64,000 nucleotides of DNA from Lachnospiraceae bacterium UBA4338 (lineage in GTDB: Bacteria; Bacillota; Clostridia; Lachnospirales; Lachnospiraceae), in assembly GCA_002393735.1 (NCBI GenBank), contig DGTK01000008.1:1-64000 (forward strand), written 5' to 3'. Under the pieces are notes generated by a model. It was not told the origin of the DNA. It ran no database searches and worked only from the letters and a program-made list of their open reading frames with translations. Every line of letters begins with the position of its first letter. Positions within the stretch are counted from its first letter, which is position 1. A program made the translations under genes and the position numbers. Of the stretch, positions 9,609 through 17,109 are shown piece after piece.

Positions 9609-9636
9609 TTGATTTTTGATCAAATTGTGTTATAGT
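9609..9636 (+). promoter_or_regulatory. Promoter of the dnaD-dnaC-like pair
   Basis: TTGATT (9609-9614) and TATAGT (9631-9636) are 16 bases apart. The expected start near 9643 gives a 65-base leader to the ATG at 9708. Confidence 0.5.
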
Positions 9637-9707
9637 AATAATCGCCTTGAAACGCAAAAGGGATTTTGCGCTTAAGACACAAATTCATGTATAGGGGATA
9701 AATACTA

Positions 9708-10802
9708 ATGAACACAATTAATGTTTACGGAGGATCAGCCTTAAGCGTAACACTGGTATCCAATGATTTTATCGATAATCATATGACCGGAGCCAACGAT
9801 GCACAGCTTAAGACATATCTTTACGTACTTAGAATGATGAGTGCCGGCAAGTCCTTCACAATTACGGATGTGGCCGATACTTTCAACCAGACTGAAAGAG
9901 AGATTATACGCTCTCTTAAATATTGGGAAAAAGAAAAACTTCTGGTTTTAGAGGGAGAGAAAGACAATATAACGGGGATCAGACTTCTTGCACCGGGATG
10001 CGAGAAAACAGAGCCAAAGAATAATTCCAATAACGTAGCCCTGACAGTAGTTCCGATTAATAACTCAGTTAAAGAGTTATCCAATAAAGCAACCGTTGAC
10101 AAGACAATTAAAGACAGTGATAAGGCAGCCGAGAAGGTTATTCCTGAAAAGAGCAAGCTTACCCAGGAGGCTCTCTCTGAATATGTAAGCAATACAGATT
10201 TCCAGGATTTCCTGGCCGTTACAGAGCAGTATCTGAGCAAAGAGCTGACAGCCAAGGATATTCAGAGTTTAATCTATATCAATAAGGATTTAGGCTTCTC
10301 ACTTAAGGTTATGCATATTTTATTAGAGTACTGCGTATCAAGTAACAAGAAGAACATATCCTATATTGAGAAGACCGCAATTGACTGGTATATGCAGGGA
10401 ATCAACACTCCTACCGAGGCCAAGAAATATCTTAAGACCTATGAGAATAAGATATCCAATATTATGGCGGCTTTAGGCAAGAATACCTATCCTTCTTTAA
10501 AGGAGCTTGATTTTATCAACAAATGGACCCTTACTTATGGTTTCTCACCTGAGATGATTAAGGCAGGCTGTGAAAGATGTGTAATGAGCACAGATTCTCA
10601 CAGATTCGAATATGCCGAGGGCATCTTCAAGAAGTGGCATGAGGCCGGCTATACTACCGTTAAGGAAGTAGAAGAAGCAGAAAAGAATTTCAGAAACAGA
10701 AATCAGGTCAGAAAGTTTGAAAGAAATGACAATAAGTTTGCCCAGATTCTGAAGTCTGATTATGATATCAGCGCTCTTGAGAGAGATATCTTAAGTAACT
10801 AG
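9708..10802 (+). CDS. DnaD-domain replication protein
   Basis: This 364-residue protein looks like a Firmicutes primosome protein of the DnaD/DnaB type, which helps load the replicative helicase at origins and restarted forks. Residues 20-100 form a predicted winged-helix region (ITDVADTFNQTEREIIRSLKYWEKEKLL is its core, shown here in parts: ITDVADTFNQ, SLKYWEKEKLL). Two tandem DnaB_2/DnaD C-terminal domains follow: one ending in YIEKTAIDWYMQGINTP near 225-240 and one around 265-335 ending in KKWHEAGYTTVKEVEEA, both with the aromatic-Gly-[I/Y]-x-T pattern. It is 8 bases from the ATPase gene downstream, which fits a helicase-loading pair. The ribosome site (AGGGGA) is moderate. Confidence 0.85.
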   Translation: MNTINVYGGSALSVTLVSNDFIDNHMTGANDAQLKTYLYVLRMMSAGKSFTITDVADTFNQTEREIIRSLKYWEKEKLLVLEGEKDNITGIRLLAPGCEKTEPKNNSNNVALTVVPINNSVKELSNKATVDKTIKDSDKAAEKVIPEKSKLTQEALSEYVSNTDFQDFLAVTEQYLSKELTAKDIQSLIYINKDLGFSLKVMHILLEYCVSSNKKNISYIEKTAIDWYMQGINTPTEAKKYLKTYENKISNIMAALGKNTYPSLKELDFINKWTLTYGFSPEMIKAGCERCVMSTDSHRFEYAEGIFKKWHEAGYTTVKEVEEAEKNFRNRNQVRKFERNDNKFAQILKSDYDISALERDILSN

Positions 10803-10810
10803 GGGATATA

Positions 10811-11785
10811 ATGGCAGAAAGTAACGCTTATAATTCAATATTACAGTATTATACACAAAAACAGGTTGATAACGATTTGCTAATCAGGGAAAGGCGCAAG
10901 GAAATAAGAGACGCTCTTCCTGAATATAAGGAGCTTGATGATTTAGTTGCTGACATCAGCGTGCGTAAGGCTCAGGAAGCCCTTAAGGGTGACAAGGGAG
11001 CCCTTGCTGATTTAAATGAAGCCCTGGATGAACTTGCAACAAAGAAGAAACTTATCCTGGTTGAAAACGGATATTCAGTTAATTATTTGGATCCGGTTTA
11101 TGAGTGTCAGGACTGCAAGGATACAGGCTTTATCAACGGTGAGAAATGCCACTGTTTTAAGCAGAAATTATTAGATCAGTACTACAGACAGAGCAATATC
11201 AAGGAAGAGCTCAGAAATACAAGTTTTGACGACATTGATTTTGACTGTCAGTTTGAAGATGAGGATAAACAGAGACTGATTAAGGCATATGAGCTGTGCA
11301 GGGATTTTGCCGAAAGGTTTGGTGAAACCGAGACAAAGAATAACAATATCCTTCTTTATGGCAATGTGGGAACAGGCAAGACTCTTCTTACCAACTGCGT
11401 GGCCAATGAGGTTTTAAGGAAAGGTTATTCCTGCATATATTTCAGCGCCATTAATTTCTTTGATGTGCTCTCTGATAATAAGTTCAGAAATAAGGATAAT
11501 GACGGTTCTGTCATTCTTAATGATATATATAACTGTGACCTTCTTATTATTGATGATTTGGGCACGGAGCTGACGAATTCATTTATCGTGTCGGCGCTTT
11601 TTGACTGCCTTAATGAAAGATATATAAGGAGCAAGGCCACCATAATCTCCACAAATATCGATTTTAAGGATTTAAGAGAACATTATGATGACAGAATTTT
11701 CTCCAGAATTACAAGCAATTTCTCCATCTGCAAGTTAACAGGAACGGATGTGAGAATTCAGCTCAAACGAATCGGTAATAAATAA
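10811..11785 (+). CDS. DnaC/DnaI-like helicase loader ATPase
   Basis: A 324-residue AAA+ protein of the DnaC/DnaI/IstB group. It has a predicted coiled N-terminus, a zinc-ribbon-like cluster C99-x2-C102...C113-x-C115, Walker A GNVGTGKT (184-191), Walker B LLIIDDLG (244-251) and an ISTN sensor segment near 275. Together with the DnaD protein immediately upstream it should load the DnaB helicase encoded at 51.4-52.7 kb. An IstB-type transposition role is unlikely because no transposase gene is adjacent. Confidence 0.88.
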   Translation: MAESNAYNSILQYYTQKQVDNDLLIRERRKEIRDALPEYKELDDLVADISVRKAQEALKGDKGALADLNEALDELATKKKLILVENGYSVNYLDPVYECQDCKDTGFINGEKCHCFKQKLLDQYYRQSNIKEELRNTSFDDIDFDCQFEDEDKQRLIKAYELCRDFAERFGETETKNNNILLYGNVGTGKTLLTNCVANEVLRKGYSCIYFSAINFFDVLSDNKFRNKDNDGSVILNDIYNCDLLIIDDLGTELTNSFIVSALFDCLNERYIRSKATIISTNIDFKDLREHYDDRIFSRITSNFSICKLTGTDVRIQLKRIGNK

Positions 11786-11818
11786 AATAACCATATACAA
11801 GAAAGTGAGGATTATTCC

Positions 11819-13003
11819 ATGTCTGACAAACAAGAAGTAAGAACTCTGGACACAATTCCTGTTGGCCCTCTTAAATTAGTCTCCATGAAAAGCTGCGAAG
11901 AATTAGGTTCCAAGGTAGACAAGTACCTGGTTAAGTGGAGAGCTGAAAGAGAAAGCGAGCACAAGAACAGCCTGGCTTATGTAGGCTATCACAAGGAAAG
12001 CTACATTATCGATGCCAAGGTTCCAAGATTCGGTTCAGGAGAAGCAAAGGGTGTCATCAATGAATCTGTAAGAGGTGCTGATATCTACATTATGGTAGAT
12101 GTTTGTAACTACTCTCTTACTTATTCACTTTGTGGATATACTAACAGAATGTCACCGGATGACCATTATCAGGATTTAAAGCGTATCATCGCTGCTATCG
12201 GCGGTAAGGCAAGAAGAATTACAGTTATCATGCCATTCCTTTATGAAAGCCGTCAGCACAGAAGAACTCAGAGAGAGTCACTTGACTGTGCAAATGCTCT
12301 TCAGGAGCTTATTGATATCGGTGTAGATTCAATCATCACTTTTGATGCTCATGACCCACGGGTACAGAATGCTATTCCTCTTCACGGATTCGAAACTGTA
12401 CAGCCTGCATATCAGTTTATTAAAGGTCTTATCAAGAATGTTCCTGACATCAAGTTAGATGCAGAGCATATGATGATTATCTCTCCTGACGAAGGTGGTA
12501 TGGGAAGAGCAATCTATATGGCTAACGTTCTTGGTGTAGATATAGGTATGTTCTACAAGAGAAGAGATTATACCAAGATTGTTAACGGACGTAATCCTAT
12601 CGTTGCTCACGAGTTCCTTGGAACAGACGTTGAAGGCAAGGATATGCTTATCATCGACGATATGATTTCATCAGGTGAAAGCGTTATCGAAGTTGCTGAA
12701 CTTCTTAAGAAGAAAAATGCCGGAAGAATCTTTGTTGCTACAACATTCGGGCTTTTCACAAATGGTTTGGAGAAGTTCGACAAAGCATACGAAGAAGGCA
12801 AGATTTACAGAATTCTTACAACAAACCTTGTATATCAGACACCGGAGCTTCTGGAAAAACCATGGTACATTAACTGCGATATGAGTAAGTACATTGCATA
12901 CATCATTGATACACTTAACCATGACAGCTCCATCAGCGATCTTCTCGATCCTAGTGACAGAATCCAGAGATTATTGGCTGAGCACAATGCAAAACAGGCA
13001 TAA
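11819..13003 (+). CDS. prs: Ribose-phosphate pyrophosphokinase (long form)
   Basis: PRPP synthase converts ribose-5-phosphate and ATP to PRPP for nucleotide, histidine, tryptophan and NAD synthesis. The protein has the FLYESRQHRRTQRESL flexible-loop segment, the FDAHDPR motif and the PRPP-binding LIIDDMISSGES. At 394 residues it is about 75 longer than the usual 315-residue enzyme, mostly through an N-terminal extension and a longer C-terminus; long forms of this kind are seen in clostridia. Ribosome site GAAAGTGAGG precedes the ATG. It lies 33 bases after the ATPase gene and ends at a terminator. Confidence 0.9.
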   Translation: MSDKQEVRTLDTIPVGPLKLVSMKSCEELGSKVDKYLVKWRAERESEHKNSLAYVGYHKESYIIDAKVPRFGSGEAKGVINESVRGADIYIMVDVCNYSLTYSLCGYTNRMSPDDHYQDLKRIIAAIGGKARRITVIMPFLYESRQHRRTQRESLDCANALQELIDIGVDSIITFDAHDPRVQNAIPLHGFETVQPAYQFIKGLIKNVPDIKLDAEHMMIISPDEGGMGRAIYMANVLGVDIGMFYKRRDYTKIVNGRNPIVAHEFLGTDVEGKDMLIIDDMISSGESVIEVAELLKKKNAGRIFVATTFGLFTNGLEKFDKAYEEGKIYRILTTNLVYQTPELLEKPWYINCDMSKYIAYIIDTLNHDSSISDLLDPSDRIQRLLAEHNAKQA

Positions 13004-13035
13004 TTAATCCGACAATGTAAAATATAAATTTAAAA

Positions 13036-13084
13036 GCAGCCAGCTTTGAGGCTATTTAGTGCCCTAAGGATGGCTGTTTTTATT
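13036..13084 (+). terminator. Terminator after prs
   Basis: A stem CAGCCA (13037-13042)/TGGCTG (13071-13076) with a long, partly structured loop is followed by TTTTTATTTAT on the plus strand. Confidence 0.6.
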
Positions 13085-13090
13085 TATCTC

Positions 13091-13262
13091 CGAGCGCGAG
13101 GACAAAATGCTCTCCACGAAGCGAACCTGTACAGCTTGCTGTAATGAGCTTCGGGGAGAGTAGTTTTGGACGAAGTGCGAGGTCAAAATGCTCTCCACAA
13201 AGCGAACCTGTACAGCTTGCTGTAATGAACTTTGGGGAGAGTAGTTTTGGACGAAGCGCGAG
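13091..13262 (+). repeat. Tandem pair of a structured ~90-base intergenic repeat
   Basis: Two copies (13091-13181 and 13171-13262, period 81) share flanks GAGG(A/T)CAAAATGCTCTCC and GGGGAGAGTAGTTTTGGACGA. Each folds into a 13-base stem: CTCTCCACGAAGC with GCTTCGGGGAGAG in copy 1, CTCTCCACAAAGC with ACTTTGGGGAGAG in copy 2. One stem pair changes from G-C to A-T between copies, so pairing is kept. The loop holds a second hairpin ACAGC-TT-GCTGT. The ends CGAGCGCGAG / CGAAGCGCGAG are direct repeats and the two copies share the middle one. A third copy is at 27448-27539 in the opposite orientation. Confidence 0.85.
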
Positions 13263-13291
13263 TAGCGTAGTGTAACTTTTGGGCGAATATA

Positions 13292-14272
13292 CTATTTCTT
13301 AAATACAAGCCAGTTGTGTGAGAATGGCCATGGCGCGCCAATAATATCGAGCGTTCTTCCGCTTCTTGAACGATACCAGGAATAATTCCATCCGCTTCCC
13401 ATATCACAGTAAATGGCATCCTTAATGCCATAATCTATCAGCGCATCAACAAATTCCTCGTAATGCATCTGTGTACGGGAATCTATAACAAGGACCTCTC
13501 CATCCACTACTGCAACAACACGGAAACATCTGAATTCTCCGGTGGTATGACTTCCATGCACTCCATCGCATAAAACAATAAACTGCTGAAAACCACAGCC
13601 TCCCTTTTCGGAGGCTTCTTTTATTGCATCTGCAGACTCATCTGTATCCCAGATGTGACCAACTCCATCAACGTAGGTAAATCCGCCAAGACCATCCAAA
13701 GGAGTTCCCGGCTGAAGACCCTCATCAGATGTATGCCAGCCTACAACATTATCATGCCTGAAACCTACTTCATATGAAGCCTGGAAAGCTGCCGCAATGC
13801 AAAGCTGAATCGACTCATCTTTTCTGGATGGTCTGTCACCTGCCACAAAATCTATATCATTATAATCTTCTACCAAAAATACATAAAAATCATCAGTTTC
13901 CACTAATGTTACCGGATCATCGGAAGCTGCATGCAAAGCTTCCATGTCAACAGGACCAGTCATCTTCGCATCCGTTCTAAGGAAATTATGATACTGGCTT
14001 TCAAGCGTAAACAGGCTTAATCCCATCATTAAGAATACGGAAACGGAATTAGCCCACAAAATCACATGAAGCGGAATTAATACCTTTCTCTTCTGGTCTT
14101 TAGGCTCCACATGAAGTTGCAGAATAAGACCTCCCAAGGACAGGAGCGCATTAATTGTTACCGCATAGAACGACCAGGTCAGCCCCGCAAAAATCTGAAT
14201 TGTACATATATTAAAAATGGAAAGCATTGTGGTAAAGAGAAACCAGATTGCCTTTGGCTTATTTGCTGACAT
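13292..14272 (-). CDS. Membrane-anchored protein, possible phosphodiester glycosidase-like domain
   Basis: The 326-residue protein has three predicted membrane helices in its first 110 residues (around WFLFTTMLSIFNICTIQIFA, FYAVTINALLSLGGLILQL and VILWANSVSVFLMMGLSLF) and then a roughly 215-residue external domain. The end of that domain (VIDSRTQMHYEEFVDALIDYG, here cut at 20: VIDSRTQMHYEEFVDALIDY; then DAIYCDMGSGWNYSWYR) resembles the DUF2233/NAGPA fold, which removes sugar phosphodiesters, but the likeness is distant. The start at 14272 was chosen over 14305 because GGAGGAGG lies 8 bases before it. It overlaps the upstream gene by 14 bases, so the two form one unit. Confidence 0.6.
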   Translation of the reverse strand: MSANKPKAIWFLFTTMLSIFNICTIQIFAGLTWSFYAVTINALLSLGGLILQLHVEPKDQKRKVLIPLHVILWANSVSVFLMMGLSLFTLESQYHNFLRTDAKMTGPVDMEALHAASDDPVTLVETDDFYVFLVEDYNDIDFVAGDRPSRKDESIQLCIAAAFQASYEVGFRHDNVVGWHTSDEGLQPGTPLDGLGGFTYVDGVGHIWDTDESADAIKEASEKGGCGFQQFIVLCDGVHGSHTTGEFRCFRVVAVVDGEVLVIDSRTQMHYEEFVDALIDYGIKDAIYCDMGSGWNYSWYRSRSGRTLDIIGAPWPFSHNWLVFKK

Positions 14273-14924
14273 TCGACATTCCTCCTCCCAGTTCTTTTCC
14301 ATCAACTACCAGAACAAGTTCAGCACACGCAATAAGAAGGAAGATAAAGAATTCCTCCAGGTGAGATGTCCAGATATAGAATACATATGTTGGTGCAAAT
14401 GTAAGAAATGGCGAAATCACCAGCTGAACAAAGGAAAGCCCCAATAAGAATAAAAGAGCTATCTGATTTAATGAAACTCTGATGGCAACCTGCCTCTTGG
14501 CAGAATGTATGACAAAATGACCGACGCAGATAAAACACTGAATAAAGAGCAGCATTCTCTCACCGGCTAAGAATATGAATCCCTGAAGACCCATGGTAAT
14601 GTACACTTCCGAATCTGTTGTGGCCAAAGCCCCCAAAGCATACTGTGACTGCGCGAAGAGCATGCAGAACAATAGTCCTACTGTAGTTGCCTGAAGGAGG
14701 AATAACTTGTGTGTTGTAAAAGCATAAAATAAAGTTGCGATTAAAATAAGTCTTATCAGGAAGTTAAAAGTACCCGGAAGATCAAGAGCTCCGCATCTGT
14801 TACCAAATATAAAAATCACCGGCACCAGCACAATACTGATTATAGCCGCAATAACAGCTGTATTCTGTCCCCAGAAAAAACGTTTAAAACCTTTACTTAT
14901 TTGTTTATAATTCATTTTGCTCAA
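14259..14924 (-). CDS. Polytopic membrane protein, function unknown
   Basis: A 221-residue protein with about six predicted membrane helices and short loops; no domain is recognised. The likely start is a TTG at 14924, because AGGAGG lies 8 bases before it, while the first ATG (14915) is 17 bases away. It ends inside the next gene, whose product is also membrane bound, so the pair may form a complex. No separate promoter is clear; it lies just after the degV terminator. Confidence 0.65.
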   Translation of the reverse strand: MSKMNYKQISKGFKRFFWGQNTAVIAAIISIVLVPVIFIFGNRCGALDLPGTFNFLIRLILIATLFYAFTTHKLFLLQATTVGLLFCMLFAQSQYALGALATTDSEVYITMGLQGFIFLAGERMLLFIQCFICVGHFVIHSAKRQVAIRVSLNQIALLFLLGLSFVQLVISPFLTFAPTYVFYIWTSHLEEFFIFLLIACAELVLVVDGKELGGGMSNVSK

Positions 14925-14954
14925 TGGTTAAACCTCCTTTCCCAAATTTATAAA

Positions 14955-14986
14955 AAACGCCCATTCACCTGTATGTGATGGACGTT
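14955..14986 (-). terminator. Terminator of degV
   Basis: An imperfect stem AACGCCCATTCAC/GTGATGGACGTT (one wobble pair, one bulge) is followed on the minus strand by TTTTTTATAAATTT. Confidence 0.75.
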
Positions 14987-15005
14987 TATATTATACTAAA
15001 TTTTA

Positions 15006-15863
15006 TTATTTCCAGCAAATAACCGCTGTCATGTCAGGACCTGTATGAGCACCGATGATTGGGCACAGGGTGCTGACAACAACTTCAACATCCGGACGGG
15101 ACTCTTTAATGAGTGCCACCAGTTTGTTAACTCTCTCTTCATTATCTGCATGAGCTACATATATTCTCTTACAATCAGGATTTATATTGGCGCTGAACTC
15201 GCTCTGAAGATGTTTGAGGGCCATCTCTCCTCTTTTTTTGGCGACAACATATAATTTACCGTCCGGACCAATATTAAGGATAGGACAAATCTTAAGAGCG
15301 GTACCAAGCACTGCTGATACTTCTGAGATACGTCCGCCTCTCTTAAGATGCATTAAATCTTCAACCAGGAACATGGTAAATAAAGATTCTCTCTTAACTT
15401 TAAGAGCTTCTGCATTCTCCACAGGGCCCATACCTTCAGTTCTGTTTTTAACAGCTTCTTCTACAATTAAACCTGTTGCAATTGTTGCAGCCAGGCTGTC
15501 GTAAGCCACGATAGTTCTGTCCGGATAATCTTCCTTAAGATCTTCAACTACTACATTAACTGCAGAATAAGTACCGGTCAAACCGCTTGATAAGCATATA
15601 TATAAGATATCCTGTCCAGCCTCCAGTACAGGTTTAAACATATCAACATATACTATTGGCGAAATCTGACTGGTCGAAACATTAACACCTTCTCTTAATG
15701 CATCATAAAAAGCATGAATCTCCTCAGGTGTCTCATTGGCATAGCTTACTTTTTCCTCTTCGCCTAAAATATAACTCATGGGAATAACGCCTATGTCTTC
15801 TTTTTTTATTACTTCCGGATCAACATCACACGATGCATCAATGAAAATTTTGTAATTACTCAT
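15006..15863 (-). CDS. DegV family fatty-acid-binding protein (FakB-like)
   Basis: DegV proteins bind a fatty acid; characterised members (FakB) present it to the kinase FakA for use in phospholipid synthesis. The 285-residue protein starts YKIFIDASCDVDPE, has TSQISP (the conserved serine/threonine segment) near residue 60 and ICLSSGLTGTYSA near 90, and LKRGGRISEVSAVLG in the middle, all DegV hallmarks. The start at 15863 has AAGGGG five bases upstream; 18 further in-frame codons upstream run over a TATAAT box (15883-15888) and were excluded. No fakA is in the window. Confidence 0.92.
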   Translation of the reverse strand: MSNYKIFIDASCDVDPEVIKKEDIGVIPMSYILGEEEKVSYANETPEEIHAFYDALREGVNVSTSQISPIVYVDMFKPVLEAGQDILYICLSSGLTGTYSAVNVVVEDLKEDYPDRTIVAYDSLAATIATGLIVEEAVKNRTEGMGPVENAEALKVKRESLFTMFLVEDLMHLKRGGRISEVSAVLGTALKICPILNIGPDGKLYVVAKKRGEMALKHLQSEFSANINPDCKRIYVAHADNEERVNKLVALIKESRPDVEVVVSTLCPIIGAHTGPDMTAVICWK

Positions 15864-15971
15864 ACAAACCCCTTTTTCTGTAATTATACAACATGTCAAG
15901 CACTCACATAATCCCATAATTAAGGAAGTTTGTCAAGAAAATAACAAAAAATAAATAATGAAATTTTATAC

Positions 15972-16000
15972 TTGTTTTTTTCCCTGTATTTACATATAAT
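15972..16000 (+). promoter_or_regulatory. Promoter of the thiT leader
   Basis: TTGTTT (15972-15977) and TATAAT (15995-16000) are 17 bases apart. A 7-bp hairpin ATTTGGT/ACCAAAT (16004-16021) follows at once, ahead of the TPP aptamer. The rest of the degV-thiT gap (15864-16152) is accounted for by this, the degV promoter region and the riboswitch. Confidence 0.65.
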
Positions 16001-16029
16001 ATCATTTGGTAATAACCAAATATTATTTA

Positions 16030-16145
16030 GCTAGGGGAGCATCTGCTGAGACTGATAGAAATACCTATCTAACCCTCATCACTTGAACCGGGTAATTCCG
16101 GCGTAAGGAAGCATTCTTTACAGTCCCCTCCATATGTTAAGGAGG
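16030..16145 (+). promoter_or_regulatory. TPP riboswitch with Shine-Dalgarno sequestering switch
   Basis: The thi-box landmarks are present in order: AGGGGAGC, GCTGAGA, AACCCTCATCACTTGAACC, and GGGTAATTCCGGCGTAAGGAAG. After the aptamer, CCTCC (16127-16131) can pair with the ribosome site GGAGG (16141-16145), a 5-bp GC-rich stem with a 9-base loop. The 5' strand of P2, AGGGGA (16033-16038), is complementary to TCCCCT (16124-16129) and could free the ribosome site when TPP is absent. No T-run follows, so control is probably at translation initiation. The aptamer call is firm; the switch pairing is inference. Confidence 0.93.
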
Positions 16146-16152
16146 TTTTTTT

Positions 16153-17010
16153 ATGTCAAAAGAGAAAGACAACAATTCACCTATTTCAACCACAAGAGTA
16201 CTGACTGAAGCAGGCCTGATGCTGGCTGTGGCAACAGTACTTTCCTTTGTTAAGATTCTCGACCTGCCATACGGCGGTTCGGTTACGGTGGCATCCATGC
16301 TGCCGATCATTCTTATTTCCTACCGTCACGGCATTAAAAACGGTCTTATTACCGGCCTGGCTTTTGCTATTATTCAGCAGTTACTGGGACTTAAGAATCT
16401 TTCATATGTAACCACCTGGCAGTCTGTACTGGCGGTTATTTTCTTAGATTATATCATCGCTTTTACCGTACTGGGTCTTGGAGGTATCTTTAGGAAGTTG
16501 ATCAAATCACAGCCTGCAGCCCTTGTTGCCGGCACAATCTTCGTATGTATTTTAAGATATGCATGCCACGTTATCTCAGGTGCAACGGTATGGGCAGGAT
16601 TATCAATTCCTGACAGCGCCGCACTTCTGTATTCCTTCGGATACAATGCAACATATATGCTTCCTGAGACAGTAGTTACCGCAATTATGGCATTCTACCT
16701 CGGCTCACTCCTTGATTTCAGAGAGCCAACCATCAAGCACATGAAGCAGACAGAGAAGACCAAAGTTCCTATGCTTAAGTGGACAGGCGGTCTTGCAATT
16801 GCCGCAGCACTGGTATTCGACGTAAGAATGATTTTCGCAAACCTTCAGAATCCTGATACAGGTAAGTTTGATTTTTCGGGACTTGGTAATACCAACTGGA
16901 TAGCTATTCTTATTGTAACCGCTGTCTGCGCCGTTATTGCCGCAATCACGCTTACAATCGCTTATCTTAACGACAAGAAGAAAAAAGAAGCTGAAGCAAG
17001 TTCTAAATAG
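16153..17010 (+). CDS. thiT: Energy-coupled thiamine transporter S component ThiT
   Basis: ThiT is the membrane substrate-binding subunit that takes up thiamine with a shared ECF module. The protein opens RVLTEAGLMLAVATVLSFVK and has LLGLKNLSYVTTWQSVLAVI with the aromatic-rich LDYIIAF segment, followed by RYACHVISGATVWA, all typical of ThiT. The TPP riboswitch directly upstream supports thiamine as substrate. At 285 residues it is longer than the usual 180-200: after the six-helix core there is a basic linker (KHMKQTEKTKVPMLKW) and two further predicted helices with a lysine-rich tail. The ECF ATPases are not in this window. Confidence 0.93.
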   Translation: MSKEKDNNSPISTTRVLTEAGLMLAVATVLSFVKILDLPYGGSVTVASMLPIILISYRHGIKNGLITGLAFAIIQQLLGLKNLSYVTTWQSVLAVIFLDYIIAFTVLGLGGIFRKLIKSQPAALVAGTIFVCILRYACHVISGATVWAGLSIPDSAALLYSFGYNATYMLPETVVTAIMAFYLGSLLDFREPTIKHMKQTEKTKVPMLKWTGGLAIAAALVFDVRMIFANLQNPDTGKFDFSGLGNTNWIAILIVTAVCAVIAAITLTIAYLNDKKKKEAEASSK

Positions 17011-17028
17011 TCTTAAGTAAAACACAAC

Positions 17029-17084
17029 AAACAGGGACGGACTAGTGCCATACATATTTAGGCTCAGTCCGTCCCTGTTTTTAT
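17029..17084 (+). terminator. Terminator between thiT and the serpin gene
   Basis: A perfect 15-bp stem (17029-17043 with 17066-17080) with a 22-base loop is followed by TTTTTATATT on the plus strand. On the minus strand the T-run is weaker, so it may also serve the convergent serpin gene. Confidence 0.88.
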
Positions 17085-17109
17085 ATTGTGAAATGGGGGT
17101 TATTGGCTT

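Noticed and set aside
9400..9707. Chromosome origin at the DnaA-box cluster
   Set aside because: No dnaA, dnaN or long AT-rich unwinding element with clustered repeats; only three boxes.
10811..11785. IstB-type transposition helper
   Set aside because: No IstA transposase or inverted repeats nearby; the DnaD gene upstream supports a replication role.
13036..13262. CRISPR array
   Set aside because: Only two units with an 81-base period and no constant repeat/variable spacer pattern; they are structured intergenic repeats.
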